From Alcaligenaceae bacterium (GTDB lineage: Bacteria > Pseudomonadota > Gammaproteobacteria > Burkholderiales > Burkholderiaceae_B): DNA of 64,000 nt. Positions 52,777-61,912 of this stretch are shown here, in pieces (the first letter of the stretch is position 1; the number at the start of each line of letters is the position of its first letter). The position numbers and the translations under genes were made by a program. Location: positions 186,001 through 250,000 of the forward strand of contig JACCEP010000006.1 of assembly GCA_013416395.1 (NCBI GenBank), written 5' to 3'. The notes under the pieces are model-generated. The model saw nothing but the letters and a program-made list of their open reading frames with translations, was not told the origin of the DNA and did no database searches.

Positions 52777-54858
52777 ATGAGCGCGGGCGTCGACCTCAGC
52801 CAGTTTTTTGAAACCTTTTTCGATGAAGCCGAAGAGCTCCTGGCCGATATGGAGCAGCAGTTGCTCGGCATTGATATTTCAGAGCCCGACACTGATCAGC
52901 TTAATGCCATTTTCAGGGCCGCGCATTCCATCAAGGGCGGTGCAGGCACGTTTGGGTGTTTTGCTGCACTCACCGATACCACACATCTGCTGGAAAACCT
53001 GCTCGACCTGGTGCGCTGCGGCGAGATGGTGTTGCGCAAAGAAATGATAGACCTCTTTCTGGAAACCAAGGACGTGTTAACTGATCAAGTGCTTGCTTAC
53101 CGCAACGGGCAGGAGCCCGATGCGGCCACGTATGAACGCATATGCGCACAATTGCGCGAGCTTGCTGTCTCCACGTCGCCTGACCGCCGGCACACAATTC
53201 AGCAAAGCCCAAGTAATAGCCATCATGCGCAAACAGATTCACCCCTGGGTGTTGGCACGCAGCAAAAGCCCGGTGAACACGCGCCAACCCCGTCAATGCT
53301 GCAGGTCAGCCTGACTGGGGTGGCGGCCAAGGATGCTGCAGCGCTCGCCCACGAAATGAGCTTGATGGGCGAAGTGGTGCGTCTTGATGAAGGCGACGGT
53401 TCACTTGCATTATGGCTTAGCACAACGACATCGGTAGACGATATCGAGGCTGTTTGCTGCTTTGTGGTCAACCGTGATCAGGTAAGCGTCACCAAAGCAG
53501 CGGTTGAACCCGCAGGGCAAAATACCGCAAAAGGTGTTGCCGACATACGGCAGATTAACCAGCCTTCGTCCGAGACCGTGGTCGCGCTTGAGCACGACAC
53601 CCCTGCAGGTGGTGCTGGTGGCATCGTCACTTCAGGCACGCCAGCAGAAGGCGCCACCGGCAAGGTCGTTCAGGCTCGCAGCAGCTCGGCTACGCTGCGC
53701 GTTGGCGTCGAAAAGGTTGACCAGATCATTAACCTGGTCGGTGAGCTCGTCATTACCCAGGCCATGCTGGTGCAAACCGCCGCCACGCTAGACCCCGTAG
53801 AGCATGATCGCCTGCTTAATGGTCTTGAGCATCTCGAGCGCAATGCGCGTGATCTGCAAGAAGCGGTCATGTCCATACGCATGATGCCCATGGATTACGT
53901 GTTCAGCCGCTTTCCACGCCTGGTGCGCGAAAGCGCCACCAAACTGGGCAAGCGCATTACGCTCACCACTCATGGGCAGGCGACAGAACTCGACAAAAGC
54001 CTGATCGAGCGCATTATTGATCCGCTCACGCATTTAGTTCGCAACAGTATTGATCACGGCATAGAAAACCCCGAGCAGCGCGTTGCAGTCGGCAAAAACC
54101 CTGAAGGCAGCCTGGTACTTGCGGCCGAGCATCACGGGGGGCAGATCATTATTGAGGTGTCTGACGATGGTGCAGGATTAAGCCGCGAACGCATTTTGCG
54201 CAAGGCTATTTCACTGGGTTTGGCCGTTACCGAAAACACACCCGATGACGAGCTGTGGCAGCTCATCTTTACCCCAGGTTTCTCGACAGCAGAAAAAGTC
54301 ACAGATATTTCTGGCAGAGGTGTGGGCATGGATGTGGTCAAGCGCAACATTCAGGGCATGGGCGGGCACATACAGTTGTCATCGCGGGCTGGCCTGGGCA
54401 CAACCACACGCATTGTATTGCCGTTGACCCTGGCCATTCTTGACGGCATGTCGGTGGGCGTGGGCGACGAAACATTTATTTTGCCGCTTAGCCATGTCAC
54501 AGAATCAATTCAACCGTCGGCCGATCAAGTGCATGCCATCTCTGAAACCGAACGGGTCTTGCATGTTCGTGGCGAGTACTTGCCACTTATTGCCTTGCAC
54601 CAGGTTTTTGCAGTGTCACAGGCCGAGGTTGACGTTACCCAGTCTATTGCGGTGATTCTGCAGGCTGAAGACACGCGTTTCGCGTTGCAGGTTGATCAGC
54701 TTCTGGGCCAGCATCAGGTGGTCGTAAAAAACCTTGAAGCCAATTATCGAAAAATTCCGGGCATTTCGGCCGCCACCATTCTTGGCGATGGCAGTGTGGC
54801 ACTCATCGTCGATGTGTTTGCGCTCATGCGGTTCTCGCGCGGACAAGTCGGCCGCTAA
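52777..54858 (+). CDS. cheA: Chemotaxis histidine kinase CheA
   Basis: The 693-residue kinase has the Hpt domain P1 with the phospho-accepting His in [14 protein letters not shown] (residue 50). A CheY/CheB-binding P2 region lies in about 170-235, then the dimer domain P3, the ATPase P4 with [13 protein letters not shown] (N box) and [13 protein letters not shown] (G1), and P5, a CheW-like coupling domain. It passes phosphate to CheY and CheB. RBS AAGGA precedes the ATG. Confidence 0.97.
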   Translation: MSAGVDLSQFFETFFDEAEELLADMEQQLLGIDISEPDTDQLNAIFRAAHSIKGGAGTFGCFAALTDTTHLLENLLDLVRCGEMVLRKEMIDLFLETKDVLTDQVLAYRNGQEPDAATYERICAQLRELAVSTSPDRRHTIQQSPSNSHHAQTDSPLGVGTQQKPGEHAPTPSMLQVSLTGVAAKDAAALAHEMSLMGEVVRLDEGDGSLALWLSTTTSVDDIEAVCCFVVNRDQVSVTKAAVEPAGQNTAKGVADIRQINQPSSETVVALEHDTPAGGAGGIVTSGTPAEGATGKVVQARSSSATLRVGVEKVDQIINLVGELVITQAMLVQTAATLDPVEHDRLLNGLEHLERNARDLQEAVMSIRMMPMDYVFSRFPRLVRESATKLGKRITLTTHGQATELDKSLIERIIDPLTHLVRNSIDHGIENPEQRVAVGKNPEGSLVLAAEHHGGQIIIEVSDDGAGLSRERILRKAISLGLAVTENTPDDELWQLIFTPGFSTAEKVTDISGRGVGMDVVKRNIQGMGGHIQLSSRAGLGTTTRIVLPLTLAILDGMSVGVGDETFILPLSHVTESIQPSADQVHAISETERVLHVRGEYLPLIALHQVFAVSQAEVDVTQSIAVILQAEDTRFALQVDQLLGQHQVVVKNLEANYRKIPGISAATILGDGSVALIVDVFALMRFSRGQVGR

Positions 54859-54884
54859 GTCCGACGCATTATCTGGAGCAATTT

Positions 54885-55394
54885 ATGCTTAATACTTTAC
54901 AGAACGTACAGGCCGCAGCCCTTCAGGCCGATATGCAGGGCCTTGAATACCTGGTGTTCACGCTTGGCGCACAAGAATATGGCATTGATATTTTGAAGGT
55001 GCAAGAAATACGCGGCTATGACAGCCAGACGGTAACGCGCATCGCCAATGTGCCTGGCTTTATAAAGGGTGTTACCAACTTGCGTGGTGTCATCGTGCCT
55101 ATTGTCGACATGCGCATCAAGTTCAATCTTGAAACCGTTGAATATGACCATCAAACTGTTGTTGTCATTCTCAATCTTGGCGCACGTGTTGTGGGTGTCG
55201 TCGTGGACGGGGTGTCAGACGTGCTGATGTTGCAGCCTGCACAGATTAGCGCGGCGCCCCAGTTTGGCACGACGTTTGCTACCGAATACCTCACAGGTAT
55301 AGGCACGCTGGATGAGCGCATGCTTATTCTGGTCGACATCGAAAAGCTCATGACCAGCGAAGAATTGCAACTGGTGGAGCACGCTGTCGTCTAG
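54885..55394 (+). CDS. cheW: Chemotaxis coupling protein CheW
   Basis: The 169-residue SH3-like protein has [20 protein letters not shown] and [13 protein letters not shown], the CheW signature. It links receptors to CheA. In Bordetella-type clusters a receptor gene follows cheW; here cheR follows within 16 bases. Confidence 0.96.
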   Translation: MLNTLQNVQAAALQADMQGLEYLVFTLGAQEYGIDILKVQEIRGYDSQTVTRIANVPGFIKGVTNLRGVIVPIVDMRIKFNLETVEYDHQTVVVILNLGARVVGVVVDGVSDVLMLQPAQISAAPQFGTTFATEYLTGIGTLDERMLILVDIEKLMTSEELQLVEHAVV

Positions 55395-55410
55395 CGCTTC
55401 TTATGCAGGC

Positions 55411-56331
55411 ATGTCGGCACGATCTGCAGCCGTTGATGACCTCTTTTCCACACTTGTTGCTCAGGCCTGTCGCCGTGTTGCAAATCACTTCATTAAGTTA
55501 ATGTCCGACCTATCCGTTTTTACGATGCCTGCGGGCGCCCGACTGGCGCCCGATGATTTTCAGCGTGCCGCACAGTTGTTGTTGCGTCGGACGGGTATCG
55601 TGTTGCCGTTGCACAAAAAAGAAATGGCAGAGCGCCGGTTGAGCATTCAGGCAGATCATGCCGGACTCGATGAGGTCAGGGCATTGCTGGGCATGTTGGA
55701 GTGCGACGCACAGTCACCCCAATGGGTCGCGTTTATAAACGCCTTCACCATTAATCACACGGCATTCTTTCGCGAAGCCCATCATTTTGAAGTGCTGGCG
55801 CAGTTTGCACGTAGCCGTCGCCAGTCATTGAAGGTCTGGACCTGCGCATGTTCGACCGGCGAAGAGGCCTATTCAATCGCCATGACGCTACGTGAATGCG
55901 GTAGCGCCCTGGGGTCAGGTGTGTGCGTGCAGGCCACTGATATTGACACCAATGCTGTGCGTCAGGCAGAGCAGGGCATATACCGCCTCGATCGTCTGAC
56001 GCCGGTGCCTTCAGCCTATGTACACAAGTATTTTCAACGCGGTGTCGGGTCGCGCGAGGGCTTTGCGCGAACCAAGCCCGCACTACGCGAACTGATTGAG
56101 TTCAACACGCTCAACCTGCTTTCTCCCTCGTGGCCACAAACGCGTTTTGATGCGATCTTCTGCCGCAACACCATGATTTATTTCGACAAGAGCACACAGG
56201 CTCGCCTGCTGGAGCGGTTCGCTCGCGTGCTTAAGCCGGGCGGGTTGCTGTTTGTGGGGCACTCTGAAAACATGACGCATTTGACGACTATGTTCAGGCT
56301 TCAGGGCAAGACCGTTTATGCACTCATTTGA
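55411..56331 (+). CDS. cheR: Chemotaxis methyltransferase CheR
   Basis: The protein has the CheR N-terminal helical domain from LAPDDFQRAAQLL and the SAM-binding fold with VWTCACSTGEEAYSIAM (about 140-156). It also has CRNTMIYFDKSTQARLL and LFVGHSENM near the end. It methylates receptor glutamates with S-adenosylmethionine. The true start may be 55501 or 55525, since the first roughly 30 residues have no counterpart in most CheR and no ribosome site precedes either choice. Confidence 0.93.
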   Translation: MSARSAAVDDLFSTLVAQACRRVANHFIKLMSDLSVFTMPAGARLAPDDFQRAAQLLLRRTGIVLPLHKKEMAERRLSIQADHAGLDEVRALLGMLECDAQSPQWVAFINAFTINHTAFFREAHHFEVLAQFARSRRQSLKVWTCACSTGEEAYSIAMTLRECGSALGSGVCVQATDIDTNAVRQAEQGIYRLDRLTPVPSAYVHKYFQRGVGSREGFARTKPALRELIEFNTLNLLSPSWPQTRFDAIFCRNTMIYFDKSTQARLLERFARVLKPGGLLFVGHSENMTHLTTMFRLQGKTVYALI

Positions 56332-56376
56332 AACCAAGGGGGGCATGCACACGCTCGCGTGGAGAGGGGGGTGGTC

Positions 56377-57429
56377 ATGAAGAAAATTGCTGTGCTGTGT
56401 GTAGATGACTCTGCCCTTGTGCGGGGTGTCATGGCAGAAATCATCAACAGCCAGGCTGATATGGAAGTTGTGGCGGTCGCACCCGACCCGCTCGTGGCGC
56501 GTGAGCTTATAAAACGGCACAACCCCGATGTGCTTACACTGGATGTAGAAATGCCGCACATGGACGGCCTCGATTTTCTTGAACGGCTGATGCGTCTGCG
56601 TCCTATGCCGGTGCTCATGGTGTCTTCGCTGACCGATAGAAACTCTGACGTTACGCTCAGGGCACTTGAACTCGGCGCGGTTGATTTTCTGACCAAGCCT
56701 CGGCTTGGCTTACGAGATGGCTTGCTTGATTACGCTGAGCTTATCGCCGACAAAATCCGTGCCGCTGCGCACTCACGGCCGCGCTATCGCGCGTCTGGAG
56801 GCAGAAAGCCGGCACGCAGGCTTACACGTCCTTTCTCCACCACCGAAAAACTGGTGTTGATCGGCGCGTCCACCGGCGGCACTGAGGCCATACGGCAGGT
56901 GCTCGAACCTATGCCCGCCAACAGTCCGGCAATCATGATTACCCAGCACATGCCGGCCGGTTTTACACGTTCGTTTGTACAGCGCCTGGATCGACTCTGT
57001 GCGGTTCAGGTTCACGAGGCCGAAGACGGTCAACGTGTATTGCCGGGGCATGTATATCTGGCCCCTGGCGGGGTGGCTCACATGAAGCTCGCACGCAGTG
57101 GCGCCAACTACGTTGTCCGTCTGGAGCCCAGTGAACCCGTCAACCGGCACCGTCCGTCTGTCGATGTGTTGTTCCATTCGGCCGCACAGGTGGCCGCGAA
57201 CAATGCCGTGGGCGTACTGCTGACAGGCATGGGAAAAGACGGCGCACAAGGCCTTCTGGCCATGAAGCAGGCGGGTGCCGTCACCATTGCTCAGGATGAG
57301 GCCAGTTGCGTGGTGTTTGGCATGCCGCGTGAAGCGTTGCTTATTGGGGCAGCTGACTGCGGCGTGCCCTTGTCTGAAATCAGTGAACACATTCTTGCGA
57401 GCGCAGGCGCATACGGACACCGTGTTTAG
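56377..57429 (+). CDS. cheB: Chemotaxis methylesterase CheB
   Basis: The 350-residue protein has a receiver domain (phospho-Asp in [14 protein letters not shown], about residue 56) and a C-terminal methylesterase with Ser in [11 protein letters not shown], His in TQHMPAGFT and Asp in [10 protein letters not shown]. It removes receptor methyl groups and may deamidate glutamines. Start at 56377 follows GGAGAGG; the GTG at 56359 lies upstream of that site. cheD, usually just before cheB in this family, is absent. Confidence 0.96.
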   Translation: MKKIAVLCVDDSALVRGVMAEIINSQADMEVVAVAPDPLVARELIKRHNPDVLTLDVEMPHMDGLDFLERLMRLRPMPVLMVSSLTDRNSDVTLRALELGAVDFLTKPRLGLRDGLLDYAELIADKIRAAAHSRPRYRASGGRKPARRLTRPFSTTEKLVLIGASTGGTEAIRQVLEPMPANSPAIMITQHMPAGFTRSFVQRLDRLCAVQVHEAEDGQRVLPGHVYLAPGGVAHMKLARSGANYVVRLEPSEPVNRHRPSVDVLFHSAAQVAANNAVGVLLTGMGKDGAQGLLAMKQAGAVTIAQDEASCVVFGMPREALLIGAADCGVPLSEISEHILASAGAYGHRV

Positions 57430-57470
57430 TCTGCACAAGCCTGACAGTACATAACTCTGGAGAACTAGCT

Positions 57471-57860
57471 GTGGTACAGAAAACCATGAAAATCCTGGTG
57501 GTCGATGACTTTCCGACCATGCGACGCATTATTAAAAACCTGTTGAAAGACCTGGGTTTTGAAAACGTCGATGAGGCCGAAGACGGCGCAATGGGGCTCG
57601 AAAAATTACGCAACGGCAATTTTGAGTTTGTGGTGTCCGACTGGAATATGCCCAATATGGATGGCCTGACCATGCTGCAACACATACGTGCTGATGCGGC
57701 ACTGTCAAAACTGCCTGTTCTGATGGTGACCGCCGAGGCCAAGAAAGAGAACATTATTGCGGCGGCCCAGGCGGGTGCCAACGGCTATGTCGTCAAGCCT
57801 TTTACAGCGGCCACGCTGGAAGAGAAGCTGAACAAAATTTTTGAAAAACAGGGGAGCTGA
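57471..57860 (+). CDS. cheY: Chemotaxis response regulator CheY
   Basis: The 129-residue single receiver has the acidic pair in [11 protein letters not shown], phospho-Asp in [12 protein letters not shown], the switch Thr in LMVTAEA and Lys in YVVKPFTAA. Phospho-CheY binds the flagellar switch. GTG at 57471 has GGAG at a proper distance and adds five residues to the ATG at 57486. Confidence 0.97.
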   Translation: MVQKTMKILVVDDFPTMRRIIKNLLKDLGFENVDEAEDGAMGLEKLRNGNFEFVVSDWNMPNMDGLTMLQHIRADAALSKLPVLMVTAEAKKENIIAAAQAGANGYVVKPFTAATLEEKLNKIFEKQGS

Positions 57861-57867
57861 AGGCATT

Positions 57868-58536
57868 ATGGACAGCACATACATCAACACCGAAAGTGTG
57901 AACACGCTGGCAGAACAGCCAGCCAGCCCGCCGCCTTCGACCGACCTCATACAGCGCATCGCCTCATTGACGCATATGCTGCGGGTCAGCATGCGTGATC
58001 TGGGTCTGGACCAGGCCATCAAGCAGGCAGCCCACGCCATACCTGACGCGCGCGATCGCCTGCGCTATGTTGCCACCATGACTGAGCAGGCCGCCAATCG
58101 CGTGCTGAACGCAGCCGAGCAGGCTCAGCCCTTGCAAGAAGACCTGAAGCGCCAGGCCCTGGTGCTGGATCAACGTTGGCAAGCCTGGTTTGATCACCCT
58201 GTCGAGCTACCACAGGCCCGAGAACTGGTGGATGAAACCCGGGTGTTTCTGGCGTTGGTGCCTGCACGCACACAAGATTCGCTTGACCGTCTCATGGACA
58301 TCATCATGGCACAAGACTTTCAAGATCTGACCGGGCAAGTGATCACGCGCATGCTGGGTGTTATTTCGGCGATAGAAACTGAGCTGATTCAGGTGCTTAT
58401 CGATAACGTTCCACAAGAAAAACGGGAAGAAACAAACTCACTTATCAACGGCCCGGAAGTAAACCCGGAAGGTAAGACGGATGTGGTCACCAGCCAGGAT
58501 CAGGTTGACGATTTGCTTGCGAGCCTGGGGTTTTGA
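57868..58536 (+). CDS. cheZ: CheY-P phosphatase CheZ
   Basis: The 222-residue helical protein carries the catalytic Gln in AQDFQDLTGQVI (about 150) and the C-terminal CheY-binding peptide DQVDDLLASLGF. GGGGAG and AAGG lie before the ATG at 57868. It speeds dephosphorylation of CheY-P. Confidence 0.96.
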   Translation: MDSTYINTESVNTLAEQPASPPPSTDLIQRIASLTHMLRVSMRDLGLDQAIKQAAHAIPDARDRLRYVATMTEQAANRVLNAAEQAQPLQEDLKRQALVLDQRWQAWFDHPVELPQARELVDETRVFLALVPARTQDSLDRLMDIIMAQDFQDLTGQVITRMLGVISAIETELIQVLIDNVPQEKREETNSLINGPEVNPEGKTDVVTSQDQVDDLLASLGF

Positions 58537-58566
58537 TGCACTGTCACAATATAAAGCCGGCACTGC

Positions 58567-59730
58567 ATGGCAGAGGATAGTCATCTCGAAAAAACCGAGC
58601 CTGCCTCACCCAGGCGCCTGGAAAAGGCGCGCGAAGAGGGGCAGGTTGCCCGGTCTCGCGAGCTCAATACTTTTTTGCTGCTGTCAGCAGGGTTGGTTGT
58701 ACTGTGGCTGGCTGGCGCACAACTGTACAAAGGCTTGAGCGACATCATGCGCAGCGGCCTCTGGTTTGAACCCCGAGTGGGCACGGATACGGCGTTTATG
58801 CTGGCCGTGGCTGCACAATCGGCAAGCAATGCGCTGTGGCTTTTATGGCCTTTGTTTGGTGTGCTTGTTGTTACGGCTATTGTGTCGTCCATGCTGCTTG
58901 GTGGCCTGTTGCTATCGTTCAAGGCACTGGAGCCCAAGTCTGCCAGACTTAATCCGGTTAAAGGCGTCGCGCGTATGTTCTCTGCCCAGACCGTGGTGGA
59001 GCTGCTGAAAACGCTTGCCAAAGCGCTTGTCATCGGTGGGGTGGCGGTTATTGTTATCGCGCATTACCAGGATGACATGATGGCGCTGATGTACGCGTCT
59101 GTGTCAGAGGCTCTGGCTGCGGGCATTGCGCTGGTCGCCCTATGTTGCGCAATTATTGCTGCAAGCCTGCTCCTTATCGTCACCATTGATGTGCCCTGGC
59201 AGCTGTTCAGTCATCAGAAAAAACTGCGCATGTCACGTGAAGAGATCAGGAAGGAAAGCAAGGAAAATGACGGAGACCCTCATGTCAAAGGGCGCATACG
59301 TCAACAGCAGCGTGCCATGGCCCGACGACGCATGATGTCAGAGGTGCCACGAGCCGATGTGATTGTGACCAACCCCAGGCACTACGCCGTGGCGCTCACC
59401 TATCGGGAACACGATCAGGGGGCCGCACCCAGGGTGGTCGCCAAAGGCACCGGGCTGGTTGCCGCACGTGTGCGACAGCTGGGCCATGAGCACAATGTGC
59501 CCATATTGAGCGCACCGCCTCTGGCCCGCGCCCTCTATCACCATGTAGAACTTGGGCATGAGATACCGACTGCCCTCTATGCGGCGGTTGCCGAAGTACT
59601 GGCGTGGGTATTTCAGCTGCGCCGCTGGCGTGACGGCCTGGCACCTGAACCACGCCAGCCTTCAGAGCTTGCCGTCCCGCCGGGGTTTGACCCTGATGAA
59701 CACAAGAACATGACACATCTCGCATCATGA
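58567..59730 (+). CDS. flhB: Flagellar export-apparatus protein FlhB
   Basis: The 387-residue protein begins EDSHLEKTEPASPRRLEKAREEGQV-type sequence, the classic FlhB N-terminus, and has four membrane helices (about 30-210). The cytosolic autocleavage region reads NPRHYAVALTY at about residue 267, where nearly all relatives have NPTH. Asn-Pro cleavage switches export from hook to filament subunits. It overlaps flhA by 4 bases. Confidence 0.95.
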   Translation: MAEDSHLEKTEPASPRRLEKAREEGQVARSRELNTFLLLSAGLVVLWLAGAQLYKGLSDIMRSGLWFEPRVGTDTAFMLAVAAQSASNALWLLWPLFGVLVVTAIVSSMLLGGLLLSFKALEPKSARLNPVKGVARMFSAQTVVELLKTLAKALVIGGVAVIVIAHYQDDMMALMYASVSEALAAGIALVALCCAIIAASLLLIVTIDVPWQLFSHQKKLRMSREEIRKESKENDGDPHVKGRIRQQQRAMARRRMMSEVPRADVIVTNPRHYAVALTYREHDQGAAPRVVAKGTGLVAARVRQLGHEHNVPILSAPPLARALYHHVELGHEIPTALYAAVAEVLAWVFQLRRWRDGLAPEPRQPSELAVPPGFDPDEHKNMTHLAS

Positions 59731-61841
59731 ACGCATTTTTCACGCTGCTCAAAGACAATGGCCCCGCTCACGCCAGGCTGATGGCAGGGCCTGTTCTCAT
59801 ACTCATGGTGCTGGCCATGATGATATTGCCGCTACCGCCGTTCATTCTGGATCTGCTGTTTACCTTCAATATATCGTTGTCGGTCATGGTTCTGCTGGTG
59901 GCCATGTTCTCCAAAAAGCCTCTTGATTTTGCCGCCTTTCCAGCTGTATTGCTGTTTGCCACGCTGCTTCGTCTTGCGCTCAATGTGGCATCCACACGGG
60001 TTGTTCTGCTGCATGGGCACCAAGGCCCTGATGCGGCCGGGCAGGTCATTGAAGCCTTCGGGCACTTTCTTGTCGGCGGAAATTTTGCCGTTGGCATGGT
60101 TGTATTCGTTATTCTCGTCATCATTAATTTTGTGGTGATCACCAAGGGTGCGGGGCGTATTGCCGAGGTCGGTGCGCGGTTCACGCTGGACGCCATGCCA
60201 GGCAAGCAAATGGCCATTGACGCGGATCTGAATGCTGGCCTCATAGGTGAAGACGACGCAAGGCGGCGGCGCATCGAAGTGGGGCAAGAAGCCGAGTTTT
60301 ACGGCGCCATGGACGGCGCCAGTAAGTTTGTACGCGGTGACGCAGTGGCCGGGCTGTTGATCATGGTCATCAACGTGGTGGGTGGTCTGGTCATTGGGGT
60401 GGGGCAGCATGACCTGGGCTTTTCAGAGTCTGCACGGGTTTATACCCTGCTAACCATAGGTGACGGCTTGGTTGCGCAGATTCCTGCATTGGTGATTTCG
60501 ACCGCCGCCGGTGTGGTGGTGTCAAGAGTCGCCACCGATCAAGATGTAGGCCAGCAAATAACGAGCCAGCTGTTCTCCAACCCCAATGTATTGTTTATTA
60601 CCGCCGGCATTATGGCGGCCTTGGGGCTGATCCCCAACATGCCACATGTCGCGTTTCTGATGCTTGCAGCCATGATGGCGACAGCAGGCTGGGTGTTACG
60701 CAGGCGTTTGGCCGTTGACGGGTTGCGCCGCGCGCCCGAACCGGCGCAAGCCCAGGCGGCGATTGACGCCGCGGCCGCCGAGGCCAGCTGGGATGATGTG
60801 GCACCCGTCGATCCGCTGGGGCTGGAAGTGGGGTACAGGCTGATCTCGCTGGTGGATCATGCCCAGGATGGCGAGTTGCTGCATCGGATCCGCAGCCTGC
60901 GTAAAAAATTTGCCCAAGATGTGGGGTTTCTGCCGCCCGTCGTGCACATTCGCGACAACCTCGAGCTCAAGCCCAATGATTACCGTATTTTGCTGTCGGG
61001 CGTTGAGATCGGACGCGGCATGGTGACGCCGGGTCGTTGGCTGGCCATTGACCCGGGTGGCGTGACGATGACGCTTCCGGGCACGGCAACCATAGATCCT
61101 GCCTTTGGGCTTCCTGCGGTCTGGATCGATGTGTCGCTGCGCGAGCAGGCTCAGGTGGCGGGTTATACCGTGGTTGATGCCAGCACGGTGATGGCCACGC
61201 ATCTTAATCACCTCATGCACAAGCATGCAGCTGATCTGCTTGGCCGCCAGGAGGTGCAGCAATTGCTTGCTCACCTTAGTCGTGAGGCGCCGACGTTGGT
61301 TGAAGACTTTGTACCCAAAACCATAGGTGTGGCGTCACTGCAGAAGCTGCTCAGAGGCCTTTTGCAGGAAGAGGTGCCTATCAGGGATATGCGCCGCATT
61401 GTGGATACGGTGGCGGAGCACGCACCACGTCTGGCTGCGCTTAGCCCCGAAGGCGCCGGGCCCGATCCGGTCGAATTGCTGGCGCTGACGCGTGTTGCAC
61501 TGGGGCGTGCAATCACTCAAAAATGGTATCCGGGTGAGAGTGAGCTGCGGGTGATCGGCCTGGATGCAAGGCTGGAAAGCGTGTTGACCCAGGCGTGGTC
61601 CACCAGTGGTGCCATTGAGCCGGGGCTGGCCGATAGCCTGCTTAATGAAACCCAGCGCGCCATCGCCGCTCAAGATGAACAGGGTGAACCCGCTGTGCTG
61701 GTTGCGTCGCCGGCCTTGCGGGCACCGCTGGCACGTTTTCTCAGGCATCATTTTCCCATGCTTGGCGTGCTATCGACCGCTGAAATCCCTGAAGACCGTA
61801 TCTTGCGTGTGACCACGCTTATCGGGGAGCCTGGCCCATGA
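59727..61841 (+). CDS. flhA: Flagellar export gate FlhA
   Basis: The 704-residue protein has about eight N-terminal helices. The FHIPEP-type loop is present (FAAFPAVLLFATLLRLALNV and LDAMPGKQMAIDADLNAG near 150-180). A large cytosolic domain from about 350 docks export substrates. It couples proton flow to flagellar secretion. Its stop overlaps the start of a duplicated flhF segment (ATGA). Confidence 0.97.
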   Translation: MNAFFTLLKDNGPAHARLMAGPVLILMVLAMMILPLPPFILDLLFTFNISLSVMVLLVAMFSKKPLDFAAFPAVLLFATLLRLALNVASTRVVLLHGHQGPDAAGQVIEAFGHFLVGGNFAVGMVVFVILVIINFVVITKGAGRIAEVGARFTLDAMPGKQMAIDADLNAGLIGEDDARRRRIEVGQEAEFYGAMDGASKFVRGDAVAGLLIMVINVVGGLVIGVGQHDLGFSESARVYTLLTIGDGLVAQIPALVISTAAGVVVSRVATDQDVGQQITSQLFSNPNVLFITAGIMAALGLIPNMPHVAFLMLAAMMATAGWVLRRRLAVDGLRRAPEPAQAQAAIDAAAAEASWDDVAPVDPLGLEVGYRLISLVDHAQDGELLHRIRSLRKKFAQDVGFLPPVVHIRDNLELKPNDYRILLSGVEIGRGMVTPGRWLAIDPGGVTMTLPGTATIDPAFGLPAVWIDVSLREQAQVAGYTVVDASTVMATHLNHLMHKHAADLLGRQEVQQLLAHLSREAPTLVEDFVPKTIGVASLQKLLRGLLQEEVPIRDMRRIVDTVAEHAPRLAALSPEGAGPDPVELLALTRVALGRAITQKWYPGESELRVIGLDARLESVLTQAWSTSGAIEPGLADSLLNETQRAIAAQDEQGEPAVLVASPALRAPLARFLRHHFPMLGVLSTAEIPEDRILRVTTLIGEPGP

Positions 61842-61912
61842 AGGCAAGCCGCTTTGTGGGCAGCTCCAACCGTGAGGCCTTGCGCGAAGTGCGTCTGGCG
61901 CCTGGGCCATGA
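61838..61912 (+). pseudogene. Duplicated flhF start segment (24-codon ORF)
   Basis: An ATG overlapping the flhA stop opens a 24-codon frame, MKASRFVGSSNREALREVRL plus four residues, ending in TGA that overlaps the flhF ATG at 61909. The 71 bases 61838-61908 match 61909-61979 at 63 of 71 positions. Because 71 is not a multiple of three, the first copy cannot read into flhF. It may act as a translational coupling leader or be a harmless relic. Confidence 0.85.
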
